Of a stretch of 34,988 bases of DNA, positions 18,464-26,309 are shown one piece after another. Each line of letters opens with the position of its first letter. Position 1 is the first letter of the stretch. The position numbers and the translations under genes are program-made. The stretch comes from Plebeiibacterium sediminum (GTDB lineage: Bacteria > Bacteroidota > Bacteroidia > Bacteroidales > Marinilabiliaceae): positions 1-34,988 of the forward strand of contig NZ_JAPDPJ010000062.1 of the NCBI RefSeq assembly GCF_026013605.1, read 5' to 3'. Under the pieces are notes generated by a model. The model had not been told where the DNA came from, ran no database searches, and was given only the letters and a program-made list of their open reading frames with translations.

Positions 18464-19225
18464 TTGAAAGTTACTTTTTTAGGGACGGGAACATCGCAGG
18501 GAGTACCTGTAATTGCTTGCAATTGTAAGGTTTGTAAATCAAATGATAAAAGAGATATTCGTTTACGTTCATCGGTATTAATTGAGGTGGGAGGGATAAC
18601 GCTTGTTATAGATTCCGGACCGGATTTCAGGCAGCAGATGTTAAGAGCTGATGTAAAGTCGTTGGATGGAATATTGTTTACGCATGAGCATAAAGATCAT
18701 ATTGCAGGGTTAGATGATGTAAGAGCTTTTAATTGGGTAAATAAACGGCATGTGGATGTTTATGCGGAAAGCAGAGTAATTAAAGCATTAAAAAATGAAT
18801 TTGGATACGCTTTTGCTGAGAATCCTTATCCGGGTGTACCTAAAATTGGTTTAAATACAATTACCGAGGAACCATTTTTAGTTAAGGGAATTAAAGTAAT
18901 TCCAATCAGAGGCAAACATATGCATCTTCCTGTTTTAGGTTATAGGATAGGCGATTTTACTTATTTGACTGATTTTAATTATATATTCAATAGTGAATTG
19001 GAAAAGGTAAAAGGATCAAAAGTATTGGTTATTAATGGTGTTCGTAAAGAACCACATGTATCTCACTATTGCCTGCCTGAGGCTATTGAAGTGATACAAA
19101 AAGCCAATCCTGACAAAGGTTATGTAACACACATTTCTCATCAATTGGGTTTGTATTCGGAAGAAGATACATTGTTACCAGAAAATATTCATCTGGCTTA
19201 TGATGAATTGGAATTAAACATTTAG
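18464..19225 (+). CDS. PhnP-like MBL-fold metallohydrolase
   Basis: This 253-residue metallo-beta-lactamase-fold hydrolase is close to PhnP/RNase Z-like phosphodiesterases. The metal site is HEHKDH (74-79), with later ligands in RGKHMHLP, LTDF and HISHQLG. CNCKVC (C19, C21, C24) matches the structural zinc site of PhnP. Similar Bacteroidota genes are annotated only as MBL-fold hydrolases, and no phosphonate genes are nearby, so the substrate is unknown. The start is TTG: MKVTFLGTGTSQG is the family's usual beginning, and no ATG lies nearby. Confidence 0.85.
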   Translation: MKVTFLGTGTSQGVPVIACNCKVCKSNDKRDIRLRSSVLIEVGGITLVIDSGPDFRQQMLRADVKSLDGILFTHEHKDHIAGLDDVRAFNWVNKRHVDVYAESRVIKALKNEFGYAFAENPYPGVPKIGLNTITEEPFLVKGIKVIPIRGKHMHLPVLGYRIGDFTYLTDFNYIFNSELEKVKGSKVLVINGVRKEPHVSHYCLPEAIEVIQKANPDKGYVTHISHQLGLYSEEDTLLPENIHLAYDELELNI

Positions 19226-19524
19226 TAAATAACTCATGATAATGTCAATCATGGCTGGAAGTAATAGTATAAAAGTCTGAATTGAAAATCGACGCAGTCA
19301 AAGCCTGTAATATCACAACAAGGGTATCGCCCCTTGTATTAGTCGGAATGTAAATCTCAGACTGTAAGTCTGTAACTTATGGTTGATGTTTCATATCCTA
19401 ATTGAATAGGGTAAATCCAACCTTTGATGCACATTTACAATAGGTTTTTGATACAATTGACATCGATTAAATGTTTGGTTACATTTATCTTCATTGTTTC
19501 GCATATCTATAAAACCTAATTATT
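19226..19524. repeat. Intergenic region with REP-like hairpins
   Basis: The gap holds two compact hairpins: ACAAGGG / CCCTTGT (19318-19337) and CAGACT-GTA-AGTCTG (19358-19372), separated by GTCGGAATGTAAATCT-type sequence. This arrangement resembles the small palindromic repeats associated with REP-type transposases in Bacteroidota. No transposase is here. No T-run follows, so neither hairpin is a good terminator. Confidence 0.4.
19457..19487 (+). promoter_or_regulatory. Probable promoter of the tricorn-like protease gene
   Basis: TTG at 19457-19459 is separated by 20 bp from TACATTTA at 19480-19487, one mismatch from TAnnTTTG. The predicted 5' UTR is about 30 nt. Confidence 0.45.
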
Positions 19525-22500
19525 ATGAAAAGTATACTTTCCGCAGTCTTTTTATTGACTTTTATATTATTATCATCTCCAAATAAAGCTCAAAATGCAA
19601 ATGTTACCAGATTAATGCATAGTCCGGCCATCTCCGAAAATAACATTGCTTTTATATATGCCGAAGATCTTTGGATTGCAGACCTGGATGGGCAAAATCC
19701 CCGAAGGTTAACGATAGATGAAGGAGTGGAATCCAATCCTGTTTTTTCGCCAGATGGAAAGTATATAGCCTTTAGTGCAGAATATGATGGCAATACAGAT
19801 GTATTTATAATTCCTTCAACCGGAGGAATACCGCAAAGATTAACCTGGCATCCTTCTGCTGATATGGTCAGGGATTTTACACCCAATGGCGATTCTGTAT
19901 TATTTAATTCGCAAAGAAATGTTTTTACCAGAAGGTATGCTAAGTTATATAAGGTGTCAATTAAAGGAGGTAATCCTACAGAGCTTCCGATTCCAACAGC
20001 TTTTAGCTCCAGTTATTCCCCGGATGGCAATTATATTGTTTATGCTCCAAATATGGAAGTTTTTCATCAGTGGAAGAATTACAGGGGAGGTACGCAATCA
20101 AAATTATGGATTTATAATGTAAATACCCATGATGTGGAAGTTATTCAAAAACCTGAAGGTGGATGTAATGATTATAGTCCAAAATGGGTTTTAAACGATA
20201 TTTATTTTTTAAGTGATCGTAACGGAGAATTCAATATATATTCTTACAATACAACAAATAAAAAGATTACTCAACATACTTTTTTTGATGATTTTCCGGT
20301 AGAAAATATAGCCTGCAGCAAAAATAAAGTATTGTTTGAGCAGGCAGGTAGCTTTCATGTGTTCGACAGAATTGGAGAAGCCAGCAGAGATCTACCAATT
20401 TCAATAGCTACTGATTTATTGGAACTAAGACCAAGGTATGTATCCGGAAATAAGTATATCAGAAGTGCGGATGTGTCTCCTTCGGGTGTCAGGGCTGTTT
20501 TTGATTTCAGAGGAGATATTGTTACACTCCCTGCTGACAAAGGAGATATGGAGAATCTGACACAAACATCTGGCGTTCATGAACAATCTCCGGCATGGTC
20601 TCCTGATGGTAAAACAATAGCCTATTTTTCTGATGAAACAGGAGAGTATGCTTTGCATTTAAAAAATATGGATTCCAAATCCGTAAAGAAAATAAAATTA
20701 GAAGGCACCGGTTTTTATGGCAATATTCATTGGGCACCCAATAGCGAAAAATTATGCTATGTAGATAATGGGCGAAATTTTTATTTGTATGATATCAAAT
20801 CTTCTTTAACGACTATTATAGCAACAAATCCAATTTATATGGGGGGACCTTATCTCGATTTATTTTGTTCCTGGTCTCCGGATTCTAAATGGCTCAGTTA
20901 TTATAAATTTATCGAAACTAGTTTTCAGAAAGCATTTGTTTACTCTTTAGATGAAAATAAGTCATATGCTTTATCTGATGGACTTTCTTCAGTTTCTGAG
21001 GTAGTGTTTGATCCTAGTGGAAAATATCTTTACATGTTGGCTTCAACTGATGCCGGACCAGTATTAAATTGGTTTGATCAATCCAGCATTGATATGGAAA
21101 TGACGAACTCTATTTACCTGGTTACATTACAAAAAGATACCAAATCACCTTTAGCTAAAGAAAATGACCAGGAGATTGAAGCCGAAAAGAAGGAGGAGGA
21201 TGAAAAGGACAACAAAGAAGTGCATGTAAGTATTGATTGGGATAATTTTGATCAAAGGATTATTTCATTGCCTGTTAAGCCGGCCGGATATTACAATTTA
21301 ACGAGTCCTGAGGAAGGTAAGATTATTTATTTAAAAGAAAAGAAAGACAAAGAAGGTGGTGCACCGGATCAGTTGATGATGTACACTTTAAAGGATAAGG
21401 AAGAAAAGGAGATTATGGAGGCTAATTATTATAAGCTTACATCAAATAATAAGAAGCTTTTATTTAAAAATAAAGATAATTGGGGTATTGCCGAAGTGGG
21501 CAAGAAGCCAGAAAAAGACAATCTTAAAACAGAGCAGATTGAAATAAAAATAGATCCAACACAGGAGTGGAGTAATATTTTTAATGAAGCCTGGAGAGTG
21601 AACAGAGATTATTTTTATGATCCGGGAATGCATGGATGTGATTGGGATGCAATGAAGCAAAAATATAGTGTTTTCTTAAATGATATTTCCTGCAGAAGTG
21701 ATTTATACAGAGTGATGCAATGGATGTTTAGTGAGTTGGCAGTTGGGCATCATCGGTTTTCTAACAGAGGAGATAAATATCAAAACCCTCCTAAAATTAA
21801 GGGTGGTCTGTTGGGCGCTGATTATCAGGTTGTGAATAACAGATTTCAGATTGAAAAGATTTATGGTGGATTAAACTGGAATCCTGGCTTAAGATCTCCA
21901 TTAACAGAACCTGGAATTGATATTAAGGAAGGAGATTTTATCATTGCCATCAATGGAAAAGAAGTATATGCCAATGAAAATTTTTATAGTTTCTTTGAAA
22001 ATACTGCGGATAAAATAATCAAGCTTAAAGTGAGTAGTAGTGTTGATGGGAGTGAAGCCAGAGTTTTTGATGTGGTTCCTTTAAATAACGAAAATGACTT
22101 AAGGAATAGAGATTGGGTTGAATCAAATCTTAAAAAAGTAAATGAAGCAACAAATGGACAAGTGGCTTATGTTTATGTACCCAACACTACTGTTGCTGGT
22201 CATGAGTACTTTAAACGTTACTTTTTTCCTCAGGTAGATAAAAAGGCCATTATTATTGATGAGCGGTATAATGGAGGAGGGCAGTTGGCAGATTATTATA
22301 TTGATATTTTAAAGCGTCCTTACCAATCAAGTTGGAATTACAGATATGGCAAAGATGTTAAAGCACCCAATGCTTCAATTCAGGGTCCTAAAGTAATGCT
22401 GATTAATGAAGGAGCTGGTTCGGGTGGTGATTATCTGCCCTGGATGTTTAGAAAATTTGGTATGGGTACCATTATAGGAACACGAACATGGGGCGGATTG

Positions 22501-22764
22501 GTCGGAATAACTGGTTATCCGCAGTTTATTGATGGTGGTGCGGTTACTGCTCCAAATCTGGCATTTTGGACAGAAGAAGAAGGTTTTGGAGTTGAAAATG
22601 CAGGTGTGGCTCCTGATATAGAGGTTGAACAATGGCCTAAGCAAATTATTGAAGGAAGGGACCCTCAGTTAGAAAAAGCCATTGAGGTTATTTTGAAACA
22701 ATTAGAAGATAATCCTCCTAAAGAACCTGTGCGACCGGAATATCCAATTAGAGTGAGAAAATAA
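19525..22764 (+). CDS. Exported tricorn-like S41 protease
   Basis: This 1079-residue protein starts with a signal peptide (hydrophobic run about 5-18, likely cleavage near NKA/QN). Beta-propeller repeats follow at about 25-500 (repeated SPDGKYIAFS, WSPDGKTIAYFS, APNSEKLCYV blocks). After an acidic, lysine-rich linker near 545-570 come a tricorn C1-like domain, a PDZ domain (about 755-850) and a C-terminal S41 core. The catalytic Ser is S966 in NEGAGSGGDYLPW. Tricorn-type proteases cut peptides of a few residues that enter through the propellers. The signal peptide points to a periplasmic rather than cytosolic role here. Length and order match bacterial tricorn homologues. Confidence 0.9.
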   Translation: MKSILSAVFLLTFILLSSPNKAQNANVTRLMHSPAISENNIAFIYAEDLWIADLDGQNPRRLTIDEGVESNPVFSPDGKYIAFSAEYDGNTDVFIIPSTGGIPQRLTWHPSADMVRDFTPNGDSVLFNSQRNVFTRRYAKLYKVSIKGGNPTELPIPTAFSSSYSPDGNYIVYAPNMEVFHQWKNYRGGTQSKLWIYNVNTHDVEVIQKPEGGCNDYSPKWVLNDIYFLSDRNGEFNIYSYNTTNKKITQHTFFDDFPVENIACSKNKVLFEQAGSFHVFDRIGEASRDLPISIATDLLELRPRYVSGNKYIRSADVSPSGVRAVFDFRGDIVTLPADKGDMENLTQTSGVHEQSPAWSPDGKTIAYFSDETGEYALHLKNMDSKSVKKIKLEGTGFYGNIHWAPNSEKLCYVDNGRNFYLYDIKSSLTTIIATNPIYMGGPYLDLFCSWSPDSKWLSYYKFIETSFQKAFVYSLDENKSYALSDGLSSVSEVVFDPSGKYLYMLASTDAGPVLNWFDQSSIDMEMTNSIYLVTLQKDTKSPLAKENDQEIEAEKKEEDEKDNKEVHVSIDWDNFDQRIISLPVKPAGYYNLTSPEEGKIIYLKEKKDKEGGAPDQLMMYTLKDKEEKEIMEANYYKLTSNNKKLLFKNKDNWGIAEVGKKPEKDNLKTEQIEIKIDPTQEWSNIFNEAWRVNRDYFYDPGMHGCDWDAMKQKYSVFLNDISCRSDLYRVMQWMFSELAVGHHRFSNRGDKYQNPPKIKGGLLGADYQVVNNRFQIEKIYGGLNWNPGLRSPLTEPGIDIKEGDFIIAINGKEVYANENFYSFFENTADKIIKLKVSSSVDGSEARVFDVVPLNNENDLRNRDWVESNLKKVNEATNGQVAYVYVPNTTVAGHEYFKRYFFPQVDKKAIIIDERYNGGGQLADYYIDILKRPYQSSWNYRYGKDVKAPNASIQGPKVMLINEGAGSGGDYLPWMFRKFGMGTIIGTRTWGGLVGITGYPQFIDGGAVTAPNLAFWTEEEGFGVENAGVAPDIEVEQWPKQIIEGRDPQLEKAIEVILKQLEDNPPKEPVRPEYPIRVRK

Positions 22765-22771
22765 ATAATAG

Positions 22772-22806
22772 TACCCCGTTTGATTTAACATTAAACGGGG
22801 TGTTAT
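22772..22806. terminator. Bidirectional terminator after the tricorn-like gene
   Basis: A perfect 9-bp stem, ACCCCGTTT (22773-22781) with AAACGGGGT (22793-22801), sits between convergent genes. The following TGTTATTT is only moderately T-rich. Confidence 0.7.
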
Positions 22807-22816
22807 TTAATAATCC

Positions 22817-24685
22817 TTATTCAAAACGATCGGAATATGGTTTTTGAATATCAAACGACCTGAAACCACCCACATCTTCTCCTGATAGTCTAAAATCAAA
22901 AGTTGTTCCTCCCATAGGAATTCTGGGAAAGTAAGCCAATTGGAATTGTATGGTATTGAATACCAAATTATCATTTCTGATTCGGATGCCTACACCAATT
23001 GAATAATAGGGCTTTGTGCCAAATAATATTTTGTCTTCACTGATCCATCCAATGTCAGCAAAACTAAAAGGCACCACTTTAAAACCTAAGATTTCAGTAG
23101 GGGTAAATAAAACACTTTCTGAGTTTAATACAAACTTTTGCAATCCTCTTAAATCACGACTACGGTATGATGAAATACCAGGAGAATTTTGAGTTAAATA
23201 AAAGTATTGAGGGTGATCAAGGTGCATGGCTCTGGTGTAGTACAGAGAAACAAAATATCTGAACTGGCTATTACCTATTTTCTTTAAAGAAGAAATGTAT
23301 CTGGAATTATATCTCATCAGAGTTCTTTCCGGGTGTGAATTATAAAAGAAGGAGTTAAAATCTGCACTCAGGTAGATATAACCATTATTGGGAACAATGG
23401 CAGACCCTAATGAAAGGTGTCCTCCCAGGTAATAACGATTCTTTTTTTCATTGTAGTTATATCCAAAAGTCATTGAAGACAGAAAACCATAAGGTACATC
23501 TTCAATTCTACCATAATTGTAGATAAGCGTGTTTTTATAATAGCTTCTCTTGTTAAAGGATATGCCTGTAAAAAAATAGTAATTGGGTAAATAATACGAA
23601 TCATACTTAATAGAATCAGGCAGATTGAAGTAATTGTTTATAATTACCTGTCCAAGTATACCAACCGTTGATCGGTTAAAATAGTTGGGCGCATTAATGA
23701 GAAATGTTCTACCTAACCAATAATCCTGATTTAAATAATCGAAGTTGTTGTATTCATTATCATCAGCAATAGAATCTGCAGGCACTCTGTAATTTCTTTT
23801 GATATTAATACCTCCTGCATATTTAATTTCAGGGATAAAGAAGTCCTTATTTAATCCCATATTGATAAAATGATCATTCCTTGTATTGTTAATCTCAGTA
23901 GAAAAAGAAATAAACGAACCATAAATATTATCCCATTGAATATTTTCATCAAAGCCAAAACTGTTATTTTCAGTGGCACGTGTATCAATTGAATGGTTCA
24001 TTTCAAGTCCGTATCCAAATACATTCCGGCTATATACGCCAAACGTACTATGTTTTGTGGATAGGGAAACGTTGGCTCCATAAGGATAAGAATCCTGGGT
24101 AATTACCAAAACATCAACCAAAGAGGTGTCTTTGTTAGCTGGTTCTACTACAATCAAAGCATTGGTTATAAAGTTTAATGATCGCAGCATCCTTTCACTC
24201 TCATTAACATCTTGTATGTTCAGTAGCTCACCATTTTTAAAAGTAAGGGAGTTTTTAATGATGCTTTGCTTGGTTTGAAACCTAAGTTTTGTTAATGTTT
24301 TTTCGAGCTTGTTGGTGGTAAAATCAATGGTATCCAGAATGTTTCTGGCAAAGGGGGATATCTGTTTAATATTTATCGATCGAATAATTTTATGGTTGTA
24401 TTTCTGATATTCGTGTTCAATTGATAATAGTAATTCATTAGCAGAAATATTCGAGTCTTTAGATACAACAAGCCATTCGTATAATTTATTATAAATATAA
24501 CTACTATCCTTATTTGCTTTTAATAATTGCTGAATAGAGCTGTTTGTTATTTTAATGGAGTCGTTGGACTGTTTTTGTGCAGAAACAACAAAAACATGAA
24601 AACAAAAAAACAAAGCTACCCAAAGTAGCTTTTTAAAAATATCCTTTTTAACCTGTTGTAATATGTATGTTATTATGTTTCCCAA
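22817..24685 (-). CDS. Omp85/BamA-like outer-membrane protein
   Basis: This protein of about 622 residues has an N-terminal hydrophobic signal (LLWVALFFCFHVFVVSAQ, cleavage after SAQ or before it). A soluble region with at least one POTRA-like unit (about 95-185, NESERMLRSLNF) follows, and then a region of alternating aromatic beta strands to the end. That architecture is the one of Omp85 / surface-antigen proteins, but it is too divergent to call BamA or TamA. Its client is unknown. The reading frame opens with TTG at 24685 and has no in-frame ATG before the signal sequence, so the true start is uncertain. It ends convergently with the tricorn-like gene. Confidence 0.7.
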   Translation of the reverse strand: MGNIITYILQQVKKDIFKKLLWVALFFCFHVFVVSAQKQSNDSIKITNSSIQQLLKANKDSSYIYNKLYEWLVVSKDSNISANELLLSIEHEYQKYNHKIIRSINIKQISPFARNILDTIDFTTNKLEKTLTKLRFQTKQSIIKNSLTFKNGELLNIQDVNESERMLRSLNFITNALIVVEPANKDTSLVDVLVITQDSYPYGANVSLSTKHSTFGVYSRNVFGYGLEMNHSIDTRATENNSFGFDENIQWDNIYGSFISFSTEINNTRNDHFINMGLNKDFFIPEIKYAGGINIKRNYRVPADSIADDNEYNNFDYLNQDYWLGRTFLINAPNYFNRSTVGILGQVIINNYFNLPDSIKYDSYYLPNYYFFTGISFNKRSYYKNTLIYNYGRIEDVPYGFLSSMTFGYNYNEKKNRYYLGGHLSLGSAIVPNNGYIYLSADFNSFFYNSHPERTLMRYNSRYISSLKKIGNSQFRYFVSLYYTRAMHLDHPQYFYLTQNSPGISSYRSRDLRGLQKFVLNSESVLFTPTEILGFKVVPFSFADIGWISEDKILFGTKPYYSIGVGIRIRNDNLVFNTIQFQLAYFPRIPMGGTTFDFRLSGEDVGGFRSFDIQKPYSDRFE

Positions 24686-24692
24686 AGCATAC

Positions 24693-24700
24693 CAAATATA
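24693..24700 (-). promoter_or_regulatory. -7-like box just upstream of the Omp85-like gene
   Basis: TATATTTG on the minus strand matches TAnnTTTG exactly but lies only 8 bp before the TTG at 24685, so it would yield an almost leaderless message if that start is right. There is no TTG at -33. Confidence 0.3.
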
Positions 24701-24874
24701 CTTATTTAACCCGGATTATGTATAGAATTCGTTATGAACATTGAAAGTGTCGTTAAACCAGGCTTTACTGCAACCAGGCATAGCAAGGTTCTAATGTGTT
24801 ATTTAGAAGCTACAAAGTATCTTGTTTTGATGCAATTGCAATATATAAAAGGTTTATGAATACCTATTGAGGGA

Positions 24875-25426
24875 TTAATATAAAAAGTAAATGATAATTG
24901 GAATTATTAAACCAAGTGTGATTAACGTAAGACCACGCCACTTAAAACCGTTTTTGCCTTTTAATATAACAGATCCGCTTATGGCCAATACAATAAGGCT
25001 AATTGCAAATACATCTGAAAAATACTTCCAGATAATGCCCGGGTTGAAATGTAGAAAGTTAATTGAACTAAATAATGGTCTGCTTTTTAATTCTTCATAA
25101 AATATTGATCCCGAATTATTGTTGAAGGTAATGGTTGATCCTTTGGATAAGAATATTTTTAATACATCATTTTGTGGGTAATAATGCTTTTTATATTCCT
25201 CGTTTGTTTGCGTTAATGTGATGATTTGGTCTATTGTTTCCTGAGATTTAAAGATTTGTTCAGGGCTTAATTTATAATTGATGGATTTGGTGTTAATGAT
25301 GTAGTTAGGATTCCAATCGTGCTTATGGTTTAATGCTATTCCGCTTAATGCGTAAATAATAATCATACCTGTAAAAAAGTAGCCCAGGTCTCTGTGAATG
25401 ATACGGTTTAGTTTTCTAAATTTCAT
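24875..25426 (-). CDS. PepSY-associated transmembrane protein
   Basis: This 183-residue inner-membrane protein opens KLNRIIHRDLGYFFTG. Membrane helices lie at about 15-33, 132-152 and 162-182, with a periplasmic segment of about 95 residues between the first two. Histidines 11, 34 and 36 flank the first helix, as in PepSY-TM proteins linked to iron or heme handling. It is shorter than the four-helix PepSY-TM reductases. The ATG lies 11 bp after the hairpin at 25438-25456, which separates it from the Cys-rich lipoprotein gene upstream. Function is not known. Confidence 0.75.
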   Translation of the reverse strand: MKFRKLNRIIHRDLGYFFTGMIIIYALSGIALNHKHDWNPNYIINTKSINYKLSPEQIFKSQETIDQIITLTQTNEEYKKHYYPQNDVLKIFLSKGSTITFNNNSGSIFYEELKSRPLFSSINFLHFNPGIIWKYFSDVFAISLIVLAISGSVILKGKNGFKWRGLTLITLGLIIPIIIYFLY

Positions 25427-25437
25427 TGTAATAAAAA

Positions 25438-25456
25438 AGCCGACTATTAGTCGGCT
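25438..25456 (-). terminator. Terminator or attenuator between lipoprotein and PepSY genes
   Basis: A perfect 8-bp stem AGCCGACT / AGTCGGCT with a 3-nt loop is followed, on the minus strand, by six T residues. It ends the lipoprotein transcript only 11 bp before the PepSY start codon, so the downstream gene is either fed by read-through or needs a promoter inside the upstream gene. Confidence 0.75.
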
Positions 25457-25467
25457 TATAATGTGGT

Positions 25468-25962
25468 TTATATTTGCTTAAAACTTTCACAAGCCATTAC
25501 ATATCCTTTAGCTTTATCTTCAGAAGAGCAGGCTTCACCTTCAGCATGTTCTTCGCTGTCTTGAATAAATACACTTAAAACTCCTGACGCTATAACCGTT
25601 TCGCCTTCAAGTGTTGGTTCAAATTTACTGATATTCTCACCAGCTTCAATTCTAATAAAAGTAGACTCATCAGTTCCTTTTAAAAACATTTTTTTGCCTG
25701 TTTTTTTGCAAGTGTGCATTACAAAACCCTGAAGTTCAATTTTTTTATCAATGTACATCTCCGGGTTACTTAGTAATTGGTCAACTGTTACAATAGCACT
25801 ATCACTAATAGCAACATCGGCACTTGCCGCTGCTTCAGAACAACATGCTGTAGTTTGTTTTGCTTCGGCACAACATGATTTATCTTCTTCTTTTTTAGAA
25901 GATCTGGAAACACATGCAATTAATAAAATTGCAAAAAGAACACTTAATATTAAGTTTTTCAT
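25468..25962 (-). CDS. Cys-rich lipoprotein with predicted OB-like domain
   Basis: Starting at ATG 25962 the protein has 164 residues. A lipoprotein signal ends LLIAC (C17). Then come two CC pairs (SCCAEA, ACCSEA) and a compact beta domain with VDQLLSNPEMYIDKKIELQGFV, HTCKKTGKKMF and VIASGVLSVF. That pattern resembles OB-fold bacterial lipoproteins. The CC pairs, the HTC motif and a further Cys near the end suggest thiol-metal binding. The frame is open for 18 more codons upstream, but those would bury the signal peptide. It may work with the PepSY membrane protein encoded next. Function unknown. Confidence 0.75.
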   Translation of the reverse strand: MKNLILSVLFAILLIACVSRSSKKEEDKSCCAEAKQTTACCSEAAASADVAISDSAIVTVDQLLSNPEMYIDKKIELQGFVMHTCKKTGKKMFLKGTDESTFIRIEAGENISKFEPTLEGETVIASGVLSVFIQDSEEHAEGEACSSEDKAKGYVMACESFKQI

Positions 25963-26011
25963 AAGTATAAATTTATTTTCATAAGGCTTATGGAACGCTC
26001 CAATATACTTA

Positions 26012-26041
26012 ATCATTCAAGTGTGTTTGAAAGTGAATGAT
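26012..26041. promoter_or_regulatory. Nested inverted repeat upstream of the lipoprotein gene
   Basis: An outer dyad ATCATTCA / TGAATGAT (8 bp, perfect) encloses an inner dyad TTCAA / TTGAA. It lies 50-80 bp upstream of the lipoprotein ATG, where an operator would be expected. No regulator is identified. Confidence 0.4.
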
Positions 26042-26240
26042 CACATTTATAAGTGCGTTTCATTTTGATTACTTCAATTAATAATGGATTTTGTATGAAC
26101 TAAATTTTAGGATTTTAATGATAACAAATATAGAAATTAGGTAGATGAATCAAAAATATAGAGACGATTTGTTTTACGACTAAATATCATGTTTAAACTT
26201 GGTTTTATGTTAATTTGACATAATTCATAATGAAGTAAAT

Positions 26241-26278
26241 GTCATAATGACACAAAATACATCTTGGATGTAAATTTG
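26241..26278 (+). promoter_or_regulatory. clpB promoter region with dyad
   Basis: TAAATTTG at 26271-26278 matches the -7 consensus and lies 32 bp before the ATG. A perfect dyad GTCAT-A-ATGAC (26241-26251) occupies the -33 region in place of TTG. It is not a CIRCE element. Confidence 0.5.
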
Positions 26279-26309
26279 ATAGTATGTTGGAAACGAAAAT
26301 AATTTCATT

